A stretch of 46,026 bases of DNA from Nitrosomonas sp. (GTDB lineage Bacteria > Pseudomonadota > Gammaproteobacteria > Burkholderiales > Nitrosomonadaceae). This document shows, one piece after another, positions 27,402 to 36,897 of this stretch. The notes under the pieces are model-generated. The model was not told the DNA's origin and did no database searches. It saw only the letters and a program-made list of their open reading frames with translations. Both the position numbers and the translations under genes were made by a program. The stretch is from the NCBI GenBank assembly GCA_017984435.1, contig JAGNZK010000016.1, forward strand, positions 1 through 46,026, read 5' to 3'. Position 1 is the first letter of the stretch. Every line of letters begins with the position of its first letter.

Positions 27402-28331
27402 ATGAAACTACAGCAACTTCGCTATTTGTGCGAAACCGCCAATCAGAATATGAACTTATCCAAGGCAGCCATCAAACTGCACACCTCCCAACCCGCCATC
27501 AGCAAACAAATTCAAATGCTTGAAGACGAACTGGGTGTCGATATCTTTTTGCGCAATGGCAAACGTATTGTGCAAATCACCCCGCCGGGGCAACTCATCA
27601 TAAAAACCGCCGTCAGGATGCTGCGCGATGCCGATAATCTTAAAAAAATCGCACAGGAATTTACCAATGAAGCCGGCGGCACACTGACTATCGCCACCAC
27701 CCACACGCAGGCACGCTACTCTTTACCGCTTGTGATCAAGCGTTTTACCGCACGTTACCCAAAAGTGAAGCTCATCCTACGGCAAGGCAGTCCAATGCAA
27801 ATTGCTGCCTTGGTCACCTCAGGCGAAGCGGATATTGCAATTGCTACCGAAGCCATTGAACAATTTCAAGAACTCGTTATGTTGCCTTGTTATCAGTGGA
27901 ACCGGTGCGTCATTGTGCCGCCCAAACATCCCCTGCTGAAATTAAAAAAACTCACATTGGAAGCGATTAATCAATACCCCATCATCACTTATGATTTTGC
28001 TTTTACCGGTCGCTCAAAAATCAATCAGGCATTCGCGGACCGTGGATTGGAACCTAACGTAGTGCTGACCGCAATCGACTCTGATGTGATCAAAACTTAT
28101 GTGGAACTGGGATTGGGTGTCGGCATATTGGCCAACATGGCTTTTGATGCCAAACGCGACAAAACGCTCAGATCCATAGACGCCAGCCACCTGTTTGAAC
28201 CCAGCACAACACGCATCGGCATAAGCCGAAACAACTATATTCGCGGTTATATTTTCGATTTTATCGAAATGTTTGCCCCGCATCTCAATCATGCGAGTAT
28301 TCAAGCAAAACTGGAAAGTAACAAGCTGTGA
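27402..28331 (+). CDS. cysB: CysB-like LysR-type transcriptional regulator, 309 aa
   Basis: The N-terminal winged helix-turn-helix, beginning MKLQQLRYLCETA and including AIKLHTSQPAISKQIQMLED, is characteristic of the CysB/Cbl subgroup of LysR regulators. An effector-binding domain follows (about 90-300), with TTHTQARYSLPLVIKRF. CysB-type proteins activate sulfate assimilation genes in response to acetylserine and sulfur limitation. It is divergent from the cysI-DUF934-cysH operon, its likely target. Downstream lies a MITE-like repeat whose internal stem could act as a terminator. Confidence 0.93.
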   Translation: MKLQQLRYLCETANQNMNLSKAAIKLHTSQPAISKQIQMLEDELGVDIFLRNGKRIVQITPPGQLIIKTAVRMLRDADNLKKIAQEFTNEAGGTLTIATTHTQARYSLPLVIKRFTARYPKVKLILRQGSPMQIAALVTSGEADIAIATEAIEQFQELVMLPCYQWNRCVIVPPKHPLLKLKKLTLEAINQYPIITYDFAFTGRSKINQAFADRGLEPNVVLTAIDSDVIKTYVELGLGVGILANMAFDAKRDKTLRSIDASHLFEPSTTRIGISRNNYIRGYIFDFIEMFAPHLNHASIQAKLESNKL

Positions 28332-28335
28332 TGAC

Positions 28336-28484
28336 TTAACAGGCCATTGAAAAACGTTTTCGAGGCAGCCGATACAAGGCAAAAAACAGGCGAAAAAGCG
28401 CAGTTTATGCGTGATAAATGAGCATTTTGAGCCTGTTTTTAACACAGTAGCAGCAACACAGATAGTTTTTCAGCGGTCTGTTAA
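28336..28484. repeat. 149-bp MITE/REP-like element with nested inverted repeats
   Basis: Outer 20-base inverted repeats, TTAACAGGCCATTGAAAAAC (28336-28355) and the complement of 28465-28484, agree at 17 of 20 positions. Inside lies a perfect 10-base inverted repeat, AAAAACAGGC (28382-28391) and GCCTGTTTTT (28431-28440), with a smaller CGCA/TGCG hairpin in its loop. The element begins four bases after the cysB stop. It encodes no protein. I infer a non-autonomous mobile repeat that may double as a terminator for cysB. Confidence 0.75.
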
Positions 28485-28624
28485 AAATATCCCAACATAA
28501 ACAATAGACAAGCTGTCTTCACCTTCACATAGTATTTATTTAAGAAATATGTTATAAGAATTTTCCTACTTATATTTGCAGGAAAGATTTATTGCTATCT
28601 TATAGTCTGAAATTTACTTAATGC

Positions 28625-28635
28625 GGAGCGTGTAT
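28625..28635 (+). promoter_or_regulatory. Ribosome-binding site fixing the subtilase start
   Basis: GGAG at 28625-28628 lies seven bases before the ATG at 28636. It supports this ATG as the true start, although the current repeat number puts it out of frame with the protease. Confidence 0.75.
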
Positions 28636-30809
28636 ATGAATACCGATAAAGCATCAAGCATCAAGCATCAAGCATCAAAGTAATTCTAAGTCTTATTTTC
28701 CTATTTGCATCCTCCCTATCCTTAGCAGCGCAATACGATGCCGCTGATTACGAAAATCTGCTCAATGAGGCCAATTCAAAAGGCTTCGTTCGGGTATTGA
28801 TTACACTGGACGATACGATAACGCTTGAAGATATGGAAAAAAAGCGTGCCACACTCATCGTCACCATGGAAACCAAAGCCCAGACGGTTCTTGCCGAACT
28901 GGGTCAAAATGCCCTGAAATCCGGCTACTGGAATAACGGTATCGGTCAAATGGGTGCCTATGCTAATGAAGCGGGTCTTCGCGTTCTGGCTGGCAGCAAC
29001 AATGCAATCTCATTTACCCGTGATGTGACACATGCATACCGTATTAAAGCGGTTGACGATGACGACAGTCTTGAAACAGTCGAAGCCGCGATCAATACCA
29101 ATGGATCCGCAAATGTCGATATTTTTCTGAGTGTCGATGCGGCTGACTATGATATCGACAGTTCCGGCAGCACCGTATTCAAACCATCGGCAACCATGTC
29201 GCAACAAACTCAAAATATTCTGGATGACATGACCAGTCAGAATTACGCGATAGGGATCAAGAATGCGGAAAAAGATGCGAATAAACCGGTCATTCGAGCC
29301 AATATCGACAAAAATGCATTCTATGCATTAGTCGAAAGAGACGATGTAAGAGCCATTCGCCCCATCGGTTATGTGGATCCAAGAACAGCCCAATGGCCGG
29401 AAGAAGCATTGGAAGCTGCACAGGAGCACGGTGAAGCGGAAATCATGATCACCTTGCGCGGCGGAGAACTGTTTTCGCCCAAGACAGGTTACATGTCCAC
29501 AGCCGCAATCAAGGCGCAGGCCAATGCCAATCAACGTGCATTTGATGACATTCTCTCCCGAATTGGCATGTCGGCTCCTGCCACGGAATCATCAGCCAAT
29601 TCGGAAATCGGTGTACTGCATACACGACTCCCATTCGAATCTTTGGCAAAATTGTATGATGGCAAGGACACGAGAATTCTGAGTATTGAGTTGAACAAAC
29701 CTGTTGCTTGGACAACACTAACCAACAGCACCGTATTACTTAACATGGCATCAGCCTGGAATGCGGGCTATCGTGCGGCGGGCCAAAACATTGTTATCTT
29801 AGATACCGGTATACGCAAGAATCATGCATTCTTCACCACCGGTGGTATTTCCAGAATCACTTACGAAGCGTGCTTTGGCACCAATGGTGTCAGCAATGGC
29901 ATTACTTATTCTTCGATTTGCCCTGGCCAGAACAGCACATGGGATAGCAGCCCGCTGGGACCGCAGGGTTTTGTCGGCTCGGGAGAACCGTACTCCAATT
30001 TGACAGTGTGCAACACGCTGGCATCACTAGGCACTCATGATTGTGGGCACGGCACCCATGTCGCTGGAATTGCCGCAGGCCGTAAAAGCACCAGCTTAGT
30101 ACCTTCAAATCTGCAAGGTGTTGGACCGGATGCTTCGATTATTTCAGTTCAGGTTTTTTCTTATAACAATACCTCTCCCAAAGCTGCAGTTTTTGCATCT
30201 GATGTTCAAAAAGCATTAGAAAGTGTATTGGCGGCCGCTACTCTCCCCGGCACAACCAATCCTTACATAGTAAATATGAGCTTAGGATTCACAGATTATT
30301 CAAATTCGTCAACTTGCGATAATGCTCTCCCTTCTGTTAGTAATACCGTTGCAAACCTAACTTCGAAAGGAATTCCAGTGGTTGCTGCGACCGGAAATAA
30401 TTCAAATAAGAATGGTATTAGTTGGCCTGCTTGCATTTCTCAAGCTATCAAAGTAAGTTCTGTCGCCAATGATGTAAATGGCACAGCCCTGGCAGGTTTT
30501 GCAAACATTGGTAATCCAGCCAGTTTTACAGGCCCTATTCTGCTTGCTCCGGGCGGCAGTAGCACAACAACGGTCAATTCTTCAGACCGCATTTCGACAA
30601 CTGCTACAAAATTATTGAAAGGCACATCGCAAGCTACACCACATGCAACGGGCATCTATGCTGCCCTCAAGGCAGCCAATCCTACTGGAATTTCGGTAGC
30701 AGATGCTACGGGCTGGATCGTTTCCACTGGAAGCATCGCATTAACTTATAGTTTGCCATCACCTGTCAATACCCAAACCTATCGTCGAATTCGCTTGCCC
30801 AATCTCTAA
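28636..30809 (+). CDS. Secreted subtilisin-like (S8) serine protease, start out of frame across a heptamer repeat
   Basis: The catalytic triad is intact: Asp at 29802-29804 in ILDTGI, His at 30048-30050 in GHGTHVAGIAAG and Ser at 30627-30629 in GTSQATPHATG, with the oxyanion Asn in AATGNNS. About 330 residues before the catalytic domain look like a propeptide. A signal-peptide core, VILSLIFLFASSLSLAA, is encoded at 28680-28730 in the protease frame, but no usable start codon is in that frame. The well-placed ATG at 28636 reads into a TAA at 28681 after 15 codons. Between them are four GCATCAA units. Five copies would join the ATG to the protease (726 aa) and two copies would also do so (719 aa). 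As written, the gene is probably OFF or frameshifted. Confidence 0.88.
28651..28678 (+). repeat. Heptanucleotide tandem repeat (GCATCAA) x 4 in the subtilase signal sequence
   Basis: Four perfect consecutive copies of GCATCAA lie between the start codon and the hydrophobic core of the signal peptide. A 7-base unit shifts the frame by one per copy, so copy-number change by slippage would switch the gene among frames. Confidence 0.9.
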
Positions 30810-30830
30810 CATTCAACAGGAATCCTAATC

Positions 30831-31493
30831 ATGAAATACTTTATCCCACAATTATTCTTAACAACCGCTTGCTTCCTGAGCGCCACGCTGTCTCAAGCGG
30901 ATAGCTCTGAAACAACAAAATTCTCAGTACCTGCGGAATATTGCTTTCCGCAAACTTCACTACGCGGTGGGTTCGATAGAATCATTCTCGATCATCACGT
31001 GATCATTCCTCCGGAACATCATTTTAAGATAGGGGATGTATTTGTCGGCGCCCGATTTAAAAGTAAACCGAATGTCTTATGGCTAACAAATGGTTCTTCA
31101 TGGTGGAATGTTAATGATGACACTGTAGGACCTAAATCATACGCCAGCGGGCAGCTGCAACCCGTCATACCTACATCTATTTCCTATGATCCGATTGATG
31201 TCAGTGCATTCATTGGAGATGGCGAAATATGGGTTGGTTATGGCTTAAGATCAGAAGCTGAAAGCTGGCGGGAAGCACTTGATGAAATGAAACGCAACCA
31301 GCGCTTTAATATTTTATGGGAAATAGGTGTTCCAAGCTTTCCATTCCCAAGTGCCGGATTACACAGCTTGTTACCCAATATTTGTCTGACTTCGACACAG
31401 ATGACAACAACCATAAGCACGCTTGATACAATGCCTATACCAAACAAAACAGGTCTGGACATTGAAACTATCCCGGAAGCGACAAAACCATAA
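30831..31493 (+). CDS. Secreted hypothetical protein paired with the subtilase, 220 aa
   Basis: A signal peptide (MKYFIPQLFLTTACFLSATLSQA) precedes a mature part containing VPAEYCFPQTSLRGGFDRI, a proposed beta-rich segment with GDVFVGARFKSKP, and a basic helix. Two cysteines (in EYCFP and NICLTS) could form a disulfide. I do not recognise the family. It starts 21 bases after the subtilase stop with an AGGA site, so the two form an operon. An export partner, inhibitor or substrate of the protease is possible, but nothing in the sequence decides this. Confidence 0.75.
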   Translation: MKYFIPQLFLTTACFLSATLSQADSSETTKFSVPAEYCFPQTSLRGGFDRIILDHHVIIPPEHHFKIGDVFVGARFKSKPNVLWLTNGSSWWNVNDDTVGPKSYASGQLQPVIPTSISYDPIDVSAFIGDGEIWVGYGLRSEAESWREALDEMKRNQRFNILWEIGVPSFPFPSAGLHSLLPNICLTSTQMTTTISTLDTMPIPNKTGLDIETIPEATKP

Positions 31494-31512
31494 TGTTATA
31501 AATGCGTAAGCA

Positions 31513-31570
31513 TATTGATCCGGCCAAATGAAGTTTGAAATGCATGCTATTACATTCGCCCGGATCAATA
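31513..31570. repeat. 11-bp perfect inverted repeat spanning 58 bases
   Basis: TATTGATCCGG (31513-31523) pairs with CCGGATCAATA (31560-31570) across 36 bases. It sits 20 bases after the end of the subtilase operon. There is no T-run after the plus-strand arm, so it is a weak terminator at best. Confidence 0.55.
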
Positions 31571-31781
31571 GAAAAATCCCTGGGAAACAATAAATCCAGA
31601 AAACGATACACTTCATCTCATCCAACCGCAGCTTCCAGGGTTATCTACCCATTGATTAGCACCACTAAGCCTTAAAACCATAAAATAGTCTTTTGGGATC
31701 AGAGCTTAAAAAATGCAAATTGATTCCCACTAAAATTGAAAGTACTATGGCGCTGTATAAATCTTTCTATGAGGCTAAAAA

Positions 31782-32345
31782 ATGAAAAAAAACGTTAGCC
31801 TGTTATTGGCATCATTCATACTGGCAATCATTGTTCTCGGATCGGGCGCTTACGATATGGCAGCCACAGAAAAACACTGGGGTATTACTGAAAAAATTAT
31901 CGAGTGGGTGCGCGAAAGTTCCGTTGAAGCACGCGCCAAAGACTTGCAAGTACCTTCTTTGGATGACGAGAAATTGCTCGCTAGCGGTGCCGAGCACTAT
32001 AGTGCCATGTGTACAATTTGCCATTTGGCTCCCGGTTTGAAGCCCACAGAACTCTCGACAGGCCTGTATCCGCAAGCCCCCATATTCCATCAACGCGAAT
32101 CGATCAACGATCCCGCTAAGAAATTGGAACGTGCCAGGACATACTTCTGGGTGATAAAAAATGGCTTGAAAATGACCGCCATGCCGGCCTGGGGCCTAAG
32201 TCATGATGATGATTCTATCTGGGGGATGACGGCTTTTGTGCTCAAAATGAGCAAGATGACGCCCGAGCACTATGAGAATCTCGTCAATTCAACCAAAGGC
32301 CACGGACATAACCATGAAGAGAGTGGCCATGGACACGATCATTAA
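31782..32345 (+). CDS. Exported monohaem cytochrome c with His-rich tail, 187 aa
   Basis: An N-terminal hydrophobic segment (about 5-25) acts as signal or anchor. The haem site is C77-T-I-C80-H81 in YSAMCTICHLAPG, and M134 in MTAMPAWG is the likely sixth ligand, as in class I cytochromes c. The last 15 residues, GHGHNHEESGHGHDH, are a histidine-rich tail that probably binds metal. The protein should carry electrons in the periplasm. It stands 288 bases after the previous gene, with no obvious partner oxidoreductase beside it. Confidence 0.9.
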   Translation: MKKNVSLLLASFILAIIVLGSGAYDMAATEKHWGITEKIIEWVRESSVEARAKDLQVPSLDDEKLLASGAEHYSAMCTICHLAPGLKPTELSTGLYPQAPIFHQRESINDPAKKLERARTYFWVIKNGLKMTAMPAWGLSHDDDSIWGMTAFVLKMSKMTPEHYENLVNSTKGHGHNHEESGHGHDH

Positions 32346-32375
32346 CATAAATAGCAGAGATTCAAGCCAATCTCA

Positions 32376-32837
32376 TTGTCAGATCTTCCGTTATCAAGAC
32401 GAATAACTTTGACTCAATCGGTTATCGCCAGAAACCTCATCTCAGGCTACCGCGACACCGATTATCAGATTGGTGCCGGTTCTGATTCAATTTCATTACG
32501 CATTGATCAATACTCGGAATCCCTCGCAAAACTTCTGATCGCCTCAAAACACCCTTGTGCTGCAATGATCAGCGCATATAACCCTTACAGCCAACGGTTA
32601 AGCAATGAAGAAAACCTGATTGCACACGAATCGCTCAGAAATGACTTGCGCCGTCATTATTGCCCAATCATTGAAAGCTTGAATATTGATCCAACTGGCA
32701 GATGGCCGACAGAAAAAAGTTTTTTTGTGCTTGGAGCGGATCTGAATACCGCCCAGTCGTTGGGACAACAATTTAATCAGAATGCCATTGTATGGATCGG
32801 CAATGATGCCATTCCTCGCTTAATTCTGCTACGCTAA
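32376..32837 (+). CDS. DUF3293 domain protein, 153 aa
   Basis: The sequence contains ISAYNPYSQRLSNEENLIAH, which fits the DUF3293 family (function unknown), followed by SFFVLGADLNTAQSLGQQFN and AIVWIGND. No ATG is available near the 5' end in this frame. The best start is a TTG at 32376, 30 bases after the cytochrome gene; this start is uncertain. No signal peptide is apparent. It may be cotranscribed with the cytochrome gene, but a functional link is not implied. Confidence 0.75.
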   Translation: MSDLPLSRRITLTQSVIARNLISGYRDTDYQIGAGSDSISLRIDQYSESLAKLLIASKHPCAAMISAYNPYSQRLSNEENLIAHESLRNDLRRHYCPIIESLNIDPTGRWPTEKSFFVLGADLNTAQSLGQQFNQNAIVWIGNDAIPRLILLR

Positions 32838-32964
32838 GAATGAACAATCAGGCACTTGCTGCAACAAAAGAATCCATTAGAAGCACATCTCGGGAAATTC
32901 AATGTAGCTGACTACGTAAACCCGATGCTATACTCAACGCTTTAACAACAGTTTGGAGACAACG

Positions 32965-33837
32965 ATGAAGAAAACACTCACCTTTCTGACTGTGGCTATC
33001 TTCAGCTTTGGATTGCTTGCTTTTGATGCGGAAGCAAAGCGCATGGGCGGCGGCAAAAGTGTAGGCACGCAACGCCAATCGGTTAACCAACAGCAAGCTA
33101 CACCCAATTCTCAACAATCACCAGCAGCAGCTCCTGCTGCTGCCGCACCCAAAAGCGGAAGCAAATGGGGTGGTGCATTGGCAGGTCTTGCAGCAGGTGG
33201 TTTACTGGCTGCACTGTTTATGGGCGGTGCGTTTGAAAATATCAACATGATGGATATTGTGACCATATTATTGTTAGTGGGCGCTGCTTTCTTTATCATC
33301 CGCATGCTGCGCAAACCCAAGACTGAGGAAGTCACGCCGGCCATGCAATATTCGGGCATGAATACAACTACACAAGACCGTTTTAGCACACCCCCATTTA
33401 CCACACCCGCGGCAGGAACAGCACCTGTTGATAATGGCACGACCTATCGTCAACCCAATATTCCAGCAGATTTTAAAGTAGAGCCCTTTATACGTAATGC
33501 GAAGGCTTCATTTATCCGTTTACAAAGCGCGCATGACCGTGGTGATGTCAACGAAATCCGTGACTACACAACGCCCGAAATGCTGGCAGAAATTAGCGCA
33601 CAAATTAATGAACGAGGCGATGCGCAACAAAAAACGGAAGTCATGTTCATTGATGCCAATTTGTTAGAAGTTGAAACGACCAACGATATGGCTATCGCAA
33701 GTGTGCGCTTCACCGGCCAGTTGCGCGATGTGCCGGATGGTGAAACGGAAGAATTTGATGAAATCTGGCACGTACAAAAAGATCTGAAGGATCCTAACGC
33801 TACTTGGTTGTTGTCCGGAATTCAACAAGTCTCTTAG
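32965..33837 (+). CDS. Tim44-like domain membrane protein, 290 aa
   Basis: A signal-like segment (MKKTLTFLTVAIFSFGLLAF) is followed by a Gln/Ala-rich linker, two hydrophobic segments (about 70-85 and 91-110) and a C-terminal Tim44-like domain (about 165-290) with RNAKASFIRLQSAHDRGD. In mitochondria the Tim44 domain tethers import chaperones to membranes; bacterial versions are common in proteobacteria and not functionally defined. The ATG at 32965 has GGAG six bases upstream and is preferred over a TTG four codons earlier. It appears to be a single-gene unit. Confidence 0.88.
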   Translation: MKKTLTFLTVAIFSFGLLAFDAEAKRMGGGKSVGTQRQSVNQQQATPNSQQSPAAAPAAAAPKSGSKWGGALAGLAAGGLLAALFMGGAFENINMMDIVTILLLVGAAFFIIRMLRKPKTEEVTPAMQYSGMNTTTQDRFSTPPFTTPAAGTAPVDNGTTYRQPNIPADFKVEPFIRNAKASFIRLQSAHDRGDVNEIRDYTTPEMLAEISAQINERGDAQQKTEVMFIDANLLEVETTNDMAIASVRFTGQLRDVPDGETEEFDEIWHVQKDLKDPNATWLLSGIQQVS

Positions 33838-33991
33838 ATTCCTCTCGCAGCATAGTGACAAACCAGCCCGACCAAAGCATCTGTGATCTTCATCAGAAAC
33901 ATAGGTCGGGCATTCAATGCAAATCAACTCACAACGCCTTTCTGATTGATCCTCGGCATTCATTGACTGATTTAGTCAGATCATTCACATC

Positions 33992-34486
33992 ATGTATACA
34001 AGATTATCAAAAGTGATACTTGTTTGGTCCGTTGCGCTTTTTGCTTCATTGGTAGTCTTCAATAATCTCACTGATTACGATTCAAATTTCACCATCATCC
34101 AGCATGTCCTGACAATGGATACAACATTTCCCGATAACCAAGGACTTTGGCGTGCCATTGAATCTCCGGTCATTCATCATATGATTTATGGTTTCATCAT
34201 TGTTACTGAGATCGTCATTGCAGGGCTTTGCGGATGGGGCGGCTGGCGTTTATATCAGCACATCAAACACCCTGCAGCATTCAATCAAGCCAAAAAACTC
34301 GCAATACTGGGATTAACACTGGGCTTCATTTTATGGTTTACAGGATTTATGACGATCGGTGGCGAGTGGTTTCTGATGTGGCAATCAGAGGTCGCCAATG
34401 GGCAGCAAGCGGCATTTCGTTTGGTGATGATTATTAGCATCGTCCTTGTTTATTTAATCCAAACGGATGAGGAGAGCCATCCATAA
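33992..34486 (+). CDS. DUF2165 predicted small integral membrane protein, 164 aa
   Basis: Four hydrophobic helices are visible (about 8-25, 68-88, 103-123 and 141-157). The segments NNLTDYDSNF and FTGFMTIGGEWFLMWQS match the DUF2165 family of predicted small integral membrane proteins. The function is unknown. No catalytic motif is evident. It follows the Tim44-like gene by about 150 bases on the same strand and converges with the GlcG-like gene at 34516. Confidence 0.85.
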   Translation: MYTRLSKVILVWSVALFASLVVFNNLTDYDSNFTIIQHVLTMDTTFPDNQGLWRAIESPVIHHMIYGFIIVTEIVIAGLCGWGGWRLYQHIKHPAAFNQAKKLAILGLTLGFILWFTGFMTIGGEWFLMWQSEVANGQQAAFRLVMIISIVLVYLIQTDEESHP

Positions 34487-34515
34487 AAACAACAACTTCA
34501 ATGAACTACAGAGAC

Positions 34516-34923
34516 TTACAACAATAATACATCAATCCCGGCCTGGGCGATCTGCGCATCCTGAAATGATCGCACGCCACTGACACCAACCGCGCCAACG
34601 AATTGATCGTGAATAATAATCGGCAATCCCCCTTCAATGGGCAATGTGCCGGGTAAATTCAAATAGCGCAGCTGTCCTTGCACAATATTTTCTTCCCATA
34701 TTTTGGTCGGGCGGCGAAAAGCAATTGCGGCACGCGCTTTCTCAATCGCCACATTGATGCTGCCATACTGGGTGTTATCCAGACGTTGCAAATGAAGCAA
34801 ATGTCCTCCATCATCCACAATCACGATCACAACCGGCCATTCGTTCCGTTTGGCTTCCGCTTCTGCACCGGCAGCAATCTTCTTGGCGTCATCCAGTGTG
34901 AGCATTATTTTGTTAACTGTCAT
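34516..34923 (-). CDS. GlcG/HbpS-like (Haem_degrading family) protein, 135 aa
   Basis: The protein starts MTVNKIMLTLDDAKKIAAGA and contains VVIVIVDDGGHLLHLQRLD, KARAAIAFRRPTK, PIEGGLPI and GAVGVSGVRSFQDAQIAQAG, the standard pattern of the GlcG/HbpS/PduO C-terminal family. Members bind haem or cobalamin-related ligands or have unknown roles. The ATG at 34923 with an AGGA site is chosen. A longer reading of 40 codons would overlap epsC and lacks the family's N-terminus. It follows epsC by 46 bases and may be the third gene of the cysM-epsC unit. Confidence 0.88.
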   Translation of the reverse strand: MTVNKIMLTLDDAKKIAAGAEAEAKRNEWPVVIVIVDDGGHLLHLQRLDNTQYGSINVAIEKARAAIAFRRPTKIWEENIVQGQLRYLNLPGTLPIEGGLPIIIHDQFVGAVGVSGVRSFQDAQIAQAGIDVLLL

Positions 34924-34969
34924 ATCTATTCCTGCAAGAAGTAAACCAACCAATCCCATTAACAGGCTG

Positions 34970-35920
34970 TTAAATTCCGGCGCCACCTTCGAACACTTCA
35001 TGGCGCATCTGTGCCTGCGAAATATTGCTACCGGGCGGCACACTGCGTGTTAACCACACATTACCGCCGATCGTCGATCCCCGTCCAATGGTAATGCGCC
35101 CTAATATTGTTGCGCCTGCGTAAATCACCACATCATCCTCAACAATAGGATGACGCAAATTACCCTTCACCAAAGTACCGTTTTCATCCACCGGGAAACG
35201 TTTGGCACCCAATGTAACCGCCTGATATAAGCGTACATTCTGACCGATAATTGCAGTTTCTCCAATCACCACACCAGTACCATGATCAATAAAGAAACTA
35301 CCACCAATCTGTGCACCCGGATGGATTTCTATACCCGTTACCGAGTGCGCAATTTCTGAGATCATGCGCGCAATCAATGACACACCCAACGCATGTAAAA
35401 CATGGGCCAACCGGTAATGCATGATGGCCATGATGCCTGGATAACAAACCAGTACTTCGTCCACATTACGTGCCGCCGGATCTCCTTCATACGCCGCTCT
35501 AATATCACTTTCCAGTAATTTCCGGACTTCCGGTAAACGTTGGGCAAATGCCTGCGTAATCACCGCCGATTGTTCACGATCTTCATTACTGAGCGTCTCC
35601 AACCCGGAATTGTAGTGCAACTCATGTTGAATCTGCACCATCAGCTCCCGTAAGGTCATATTCAGTGTATGTCCGACATAATGATCAATACCTTCGTCAG
35701 CCAATTCCGACGAACCCAATCGGTTCGGAAACAATGCCGCACACAAACCTTCAGTCACGCCAATCAAAATTCTGCGCGATGGCAACCGCGGCGGCCGGTC
35801 ATGCCGATTACGACGCTCCAGTGATTCCATGCGCAACGTACGCAATTCCGCAACAATACTATCCACCTCCAGATGGGTGGTGCGCACTAAAATATCCCGC
35901 GTTCTCTTAGAATTGTTCAC
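34970..35920 (-). CDS. epsC: Serine O-acetyltransferase (EpsC/CysE type), 316 aa
   Basis: An N-terminal helical domain is followed by a left-handed beta-helix with hexapeptide repeats. The catalytic segment [20 protein letters not shown], then [20 protein letters not shown] and [20 protein letters not shown], is diagnostic of serine acetyltransferases. The enzyme makes O-acetylserine from serine and acetyl-CoA. The length of about 316 residues and the shape follow the EpsC-like subgroup rather than short CysE. Its ATG overlaps the cysM stop by four bases, so the two cysteine-synthesis enzymes are coupled. Confidence 0.94.
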   Translation of the reverse strand: MNNSKRTRDILVRTTHLEVDSIVAELRTLRMESLERRNRHDRPPRLPSRRILIGVTEGLCAALFPNRLGSSELADEGIDHYVGHTLNMTLRELMVQIQHELHYNSGLETLSNEDREQSAVITQAFAQRLPEVRKLLESDIRAAYEGDPAARNVDEVLVCYPGIMAIMHYRLAHVLHALGVSLIARMISEIAHSVTGIEIHPGAQIGGSFFIDHGTGVVIGETAIIGQNVRLYQAVTLGAKRFPVDENGTLVKGNLRHPIVEDDVVIYAGATILGRITIGRGSTIGGNVWLTRSVPPGSNISQAQMRHEVFEGGAGI

Positions 35921-36897
35921 AGCGCAATCAAACCCTGTTCATCAAACATGCCTTCAAATAAAATGCTGCTTAAATAGCGCTCAGCGGAATCCGGCAAAAT
36001 CACCACAATGGTTTTTCCCGCATTCTCCGATCGCCTGGCATGGCGTACCGCCGCCGCTACCGAAGCACCGCAGGAAATACCGGCCAGAATGCCTTCTTCC
36101 CGTGCCAGACGCCGCGCGTACAGTATCGCTTCCTCATTACTGACTTGTTCGATTTCATCCACCAATGAAAGATCCAGATTATCGGGTATAAAACCTGCGC
36201 CAATGCCCTGAATTTTATGCGGTCCCGGCGCCAATGACATACCGGCGCGCTTTTGTGACAACACCGGACTTGCCGTGGGTTCAACAGCCACCGAGGTAAT
36301 GACCTTGCCTTTGGTTTTCTTGATATAGCGGGAAACGCCCGTAATCGTTCCACCTGTTCCCACACCTGCGACAAAAATATCAATAGCGCCATCGGTATCA
36401 TTCCATATTTCCGGCCCCGTCGTTTTTTCATGAATCTCAGGATTGGCCGGATTTTTGAACTGCTGCAGCAGTACATAGCGATTGGGATCAGAAGCAGCAA
36501 TCTCGTCCGCCCTGGCCAAAGCACCGTTCATTCCGCGAGCACCTTCCGTTAATTCCAGCTTGGCACCCAGTGCAACCAACAACTTACGCCGCTCCACACT
36601 CATCGTTTCCGGCATCGTCAAAGTCAGCGGAATTCCCCGTGCCGCCGCTACAAAAGCCAGTGCAATGCCGGTATTACCACTGGTCGGCTCAACAATTTCT
36701 TTTCCGGGACTCAGTAACCCTCGGCGTTCAGCATCCTCAATCATCGCCACACCAATGCGACATTTCACCGAATACGCCGGATTACGCCCTTCGATTTTTG
36801 CCAATACCAATGCCGGCGCACCATCCGTCACCCGATTAAGACGCACCAACGGAGTACGTCCAATGGACAATGAATTATTTTCAAACCAATTTGCCAT
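35917..36897 (-). CDS. cysM: Cysteine synthase B
   Basis: This 326-residue PLP enzyme has K45 in the sequence [10 protein letters not shown] (Schiff-base lysine), the phosphate-binding loop [11 protein letters not shown] and the glycine-rich [14 protein letters not shown]. The N-P-A-x-S-V-K-x-R form and length indicate the CysM/O-acetylserine sulfhydrylase B group. It condenses O-acetylserine with sulfide (or thiosulfate in CysM) to form cysteine, completing the route from cysH and cysI. The ATG at 36897 has AAGGAA five bases upstream; an upstream in-frame codon 12 residues earlier is not supported. It is the first gene before epsC. Confidence 0.95.
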   Translation of the reverse strand: MANWFENNSLSIGRTPLVRLNRVTDGAPALVLAKIEGRNPAYSVKCRIGVAMIEDAERRGLLSPGKEIVEPTSGNTGIALAFVAAARGIPLTLTMPETMSVERRKLLVALGAKLELTEGARGMNGALARADEIAASDPNRYVLLQQFKNPANPEIHEKTTGPEIWNDTDGAIDIFVAGVGTGGTITGVSRYIKKTKGKVITSVAVEPTASPVLSQKRAGMSLAPGPHKIQGIGAGFIPDNLDLSLVDEIEQVSNEEAILYARRLAREEGILAGISCGASVAAAVRHARRSENAGKTIVVILPDSAERYLSSILFEGMFDEQGLIAL

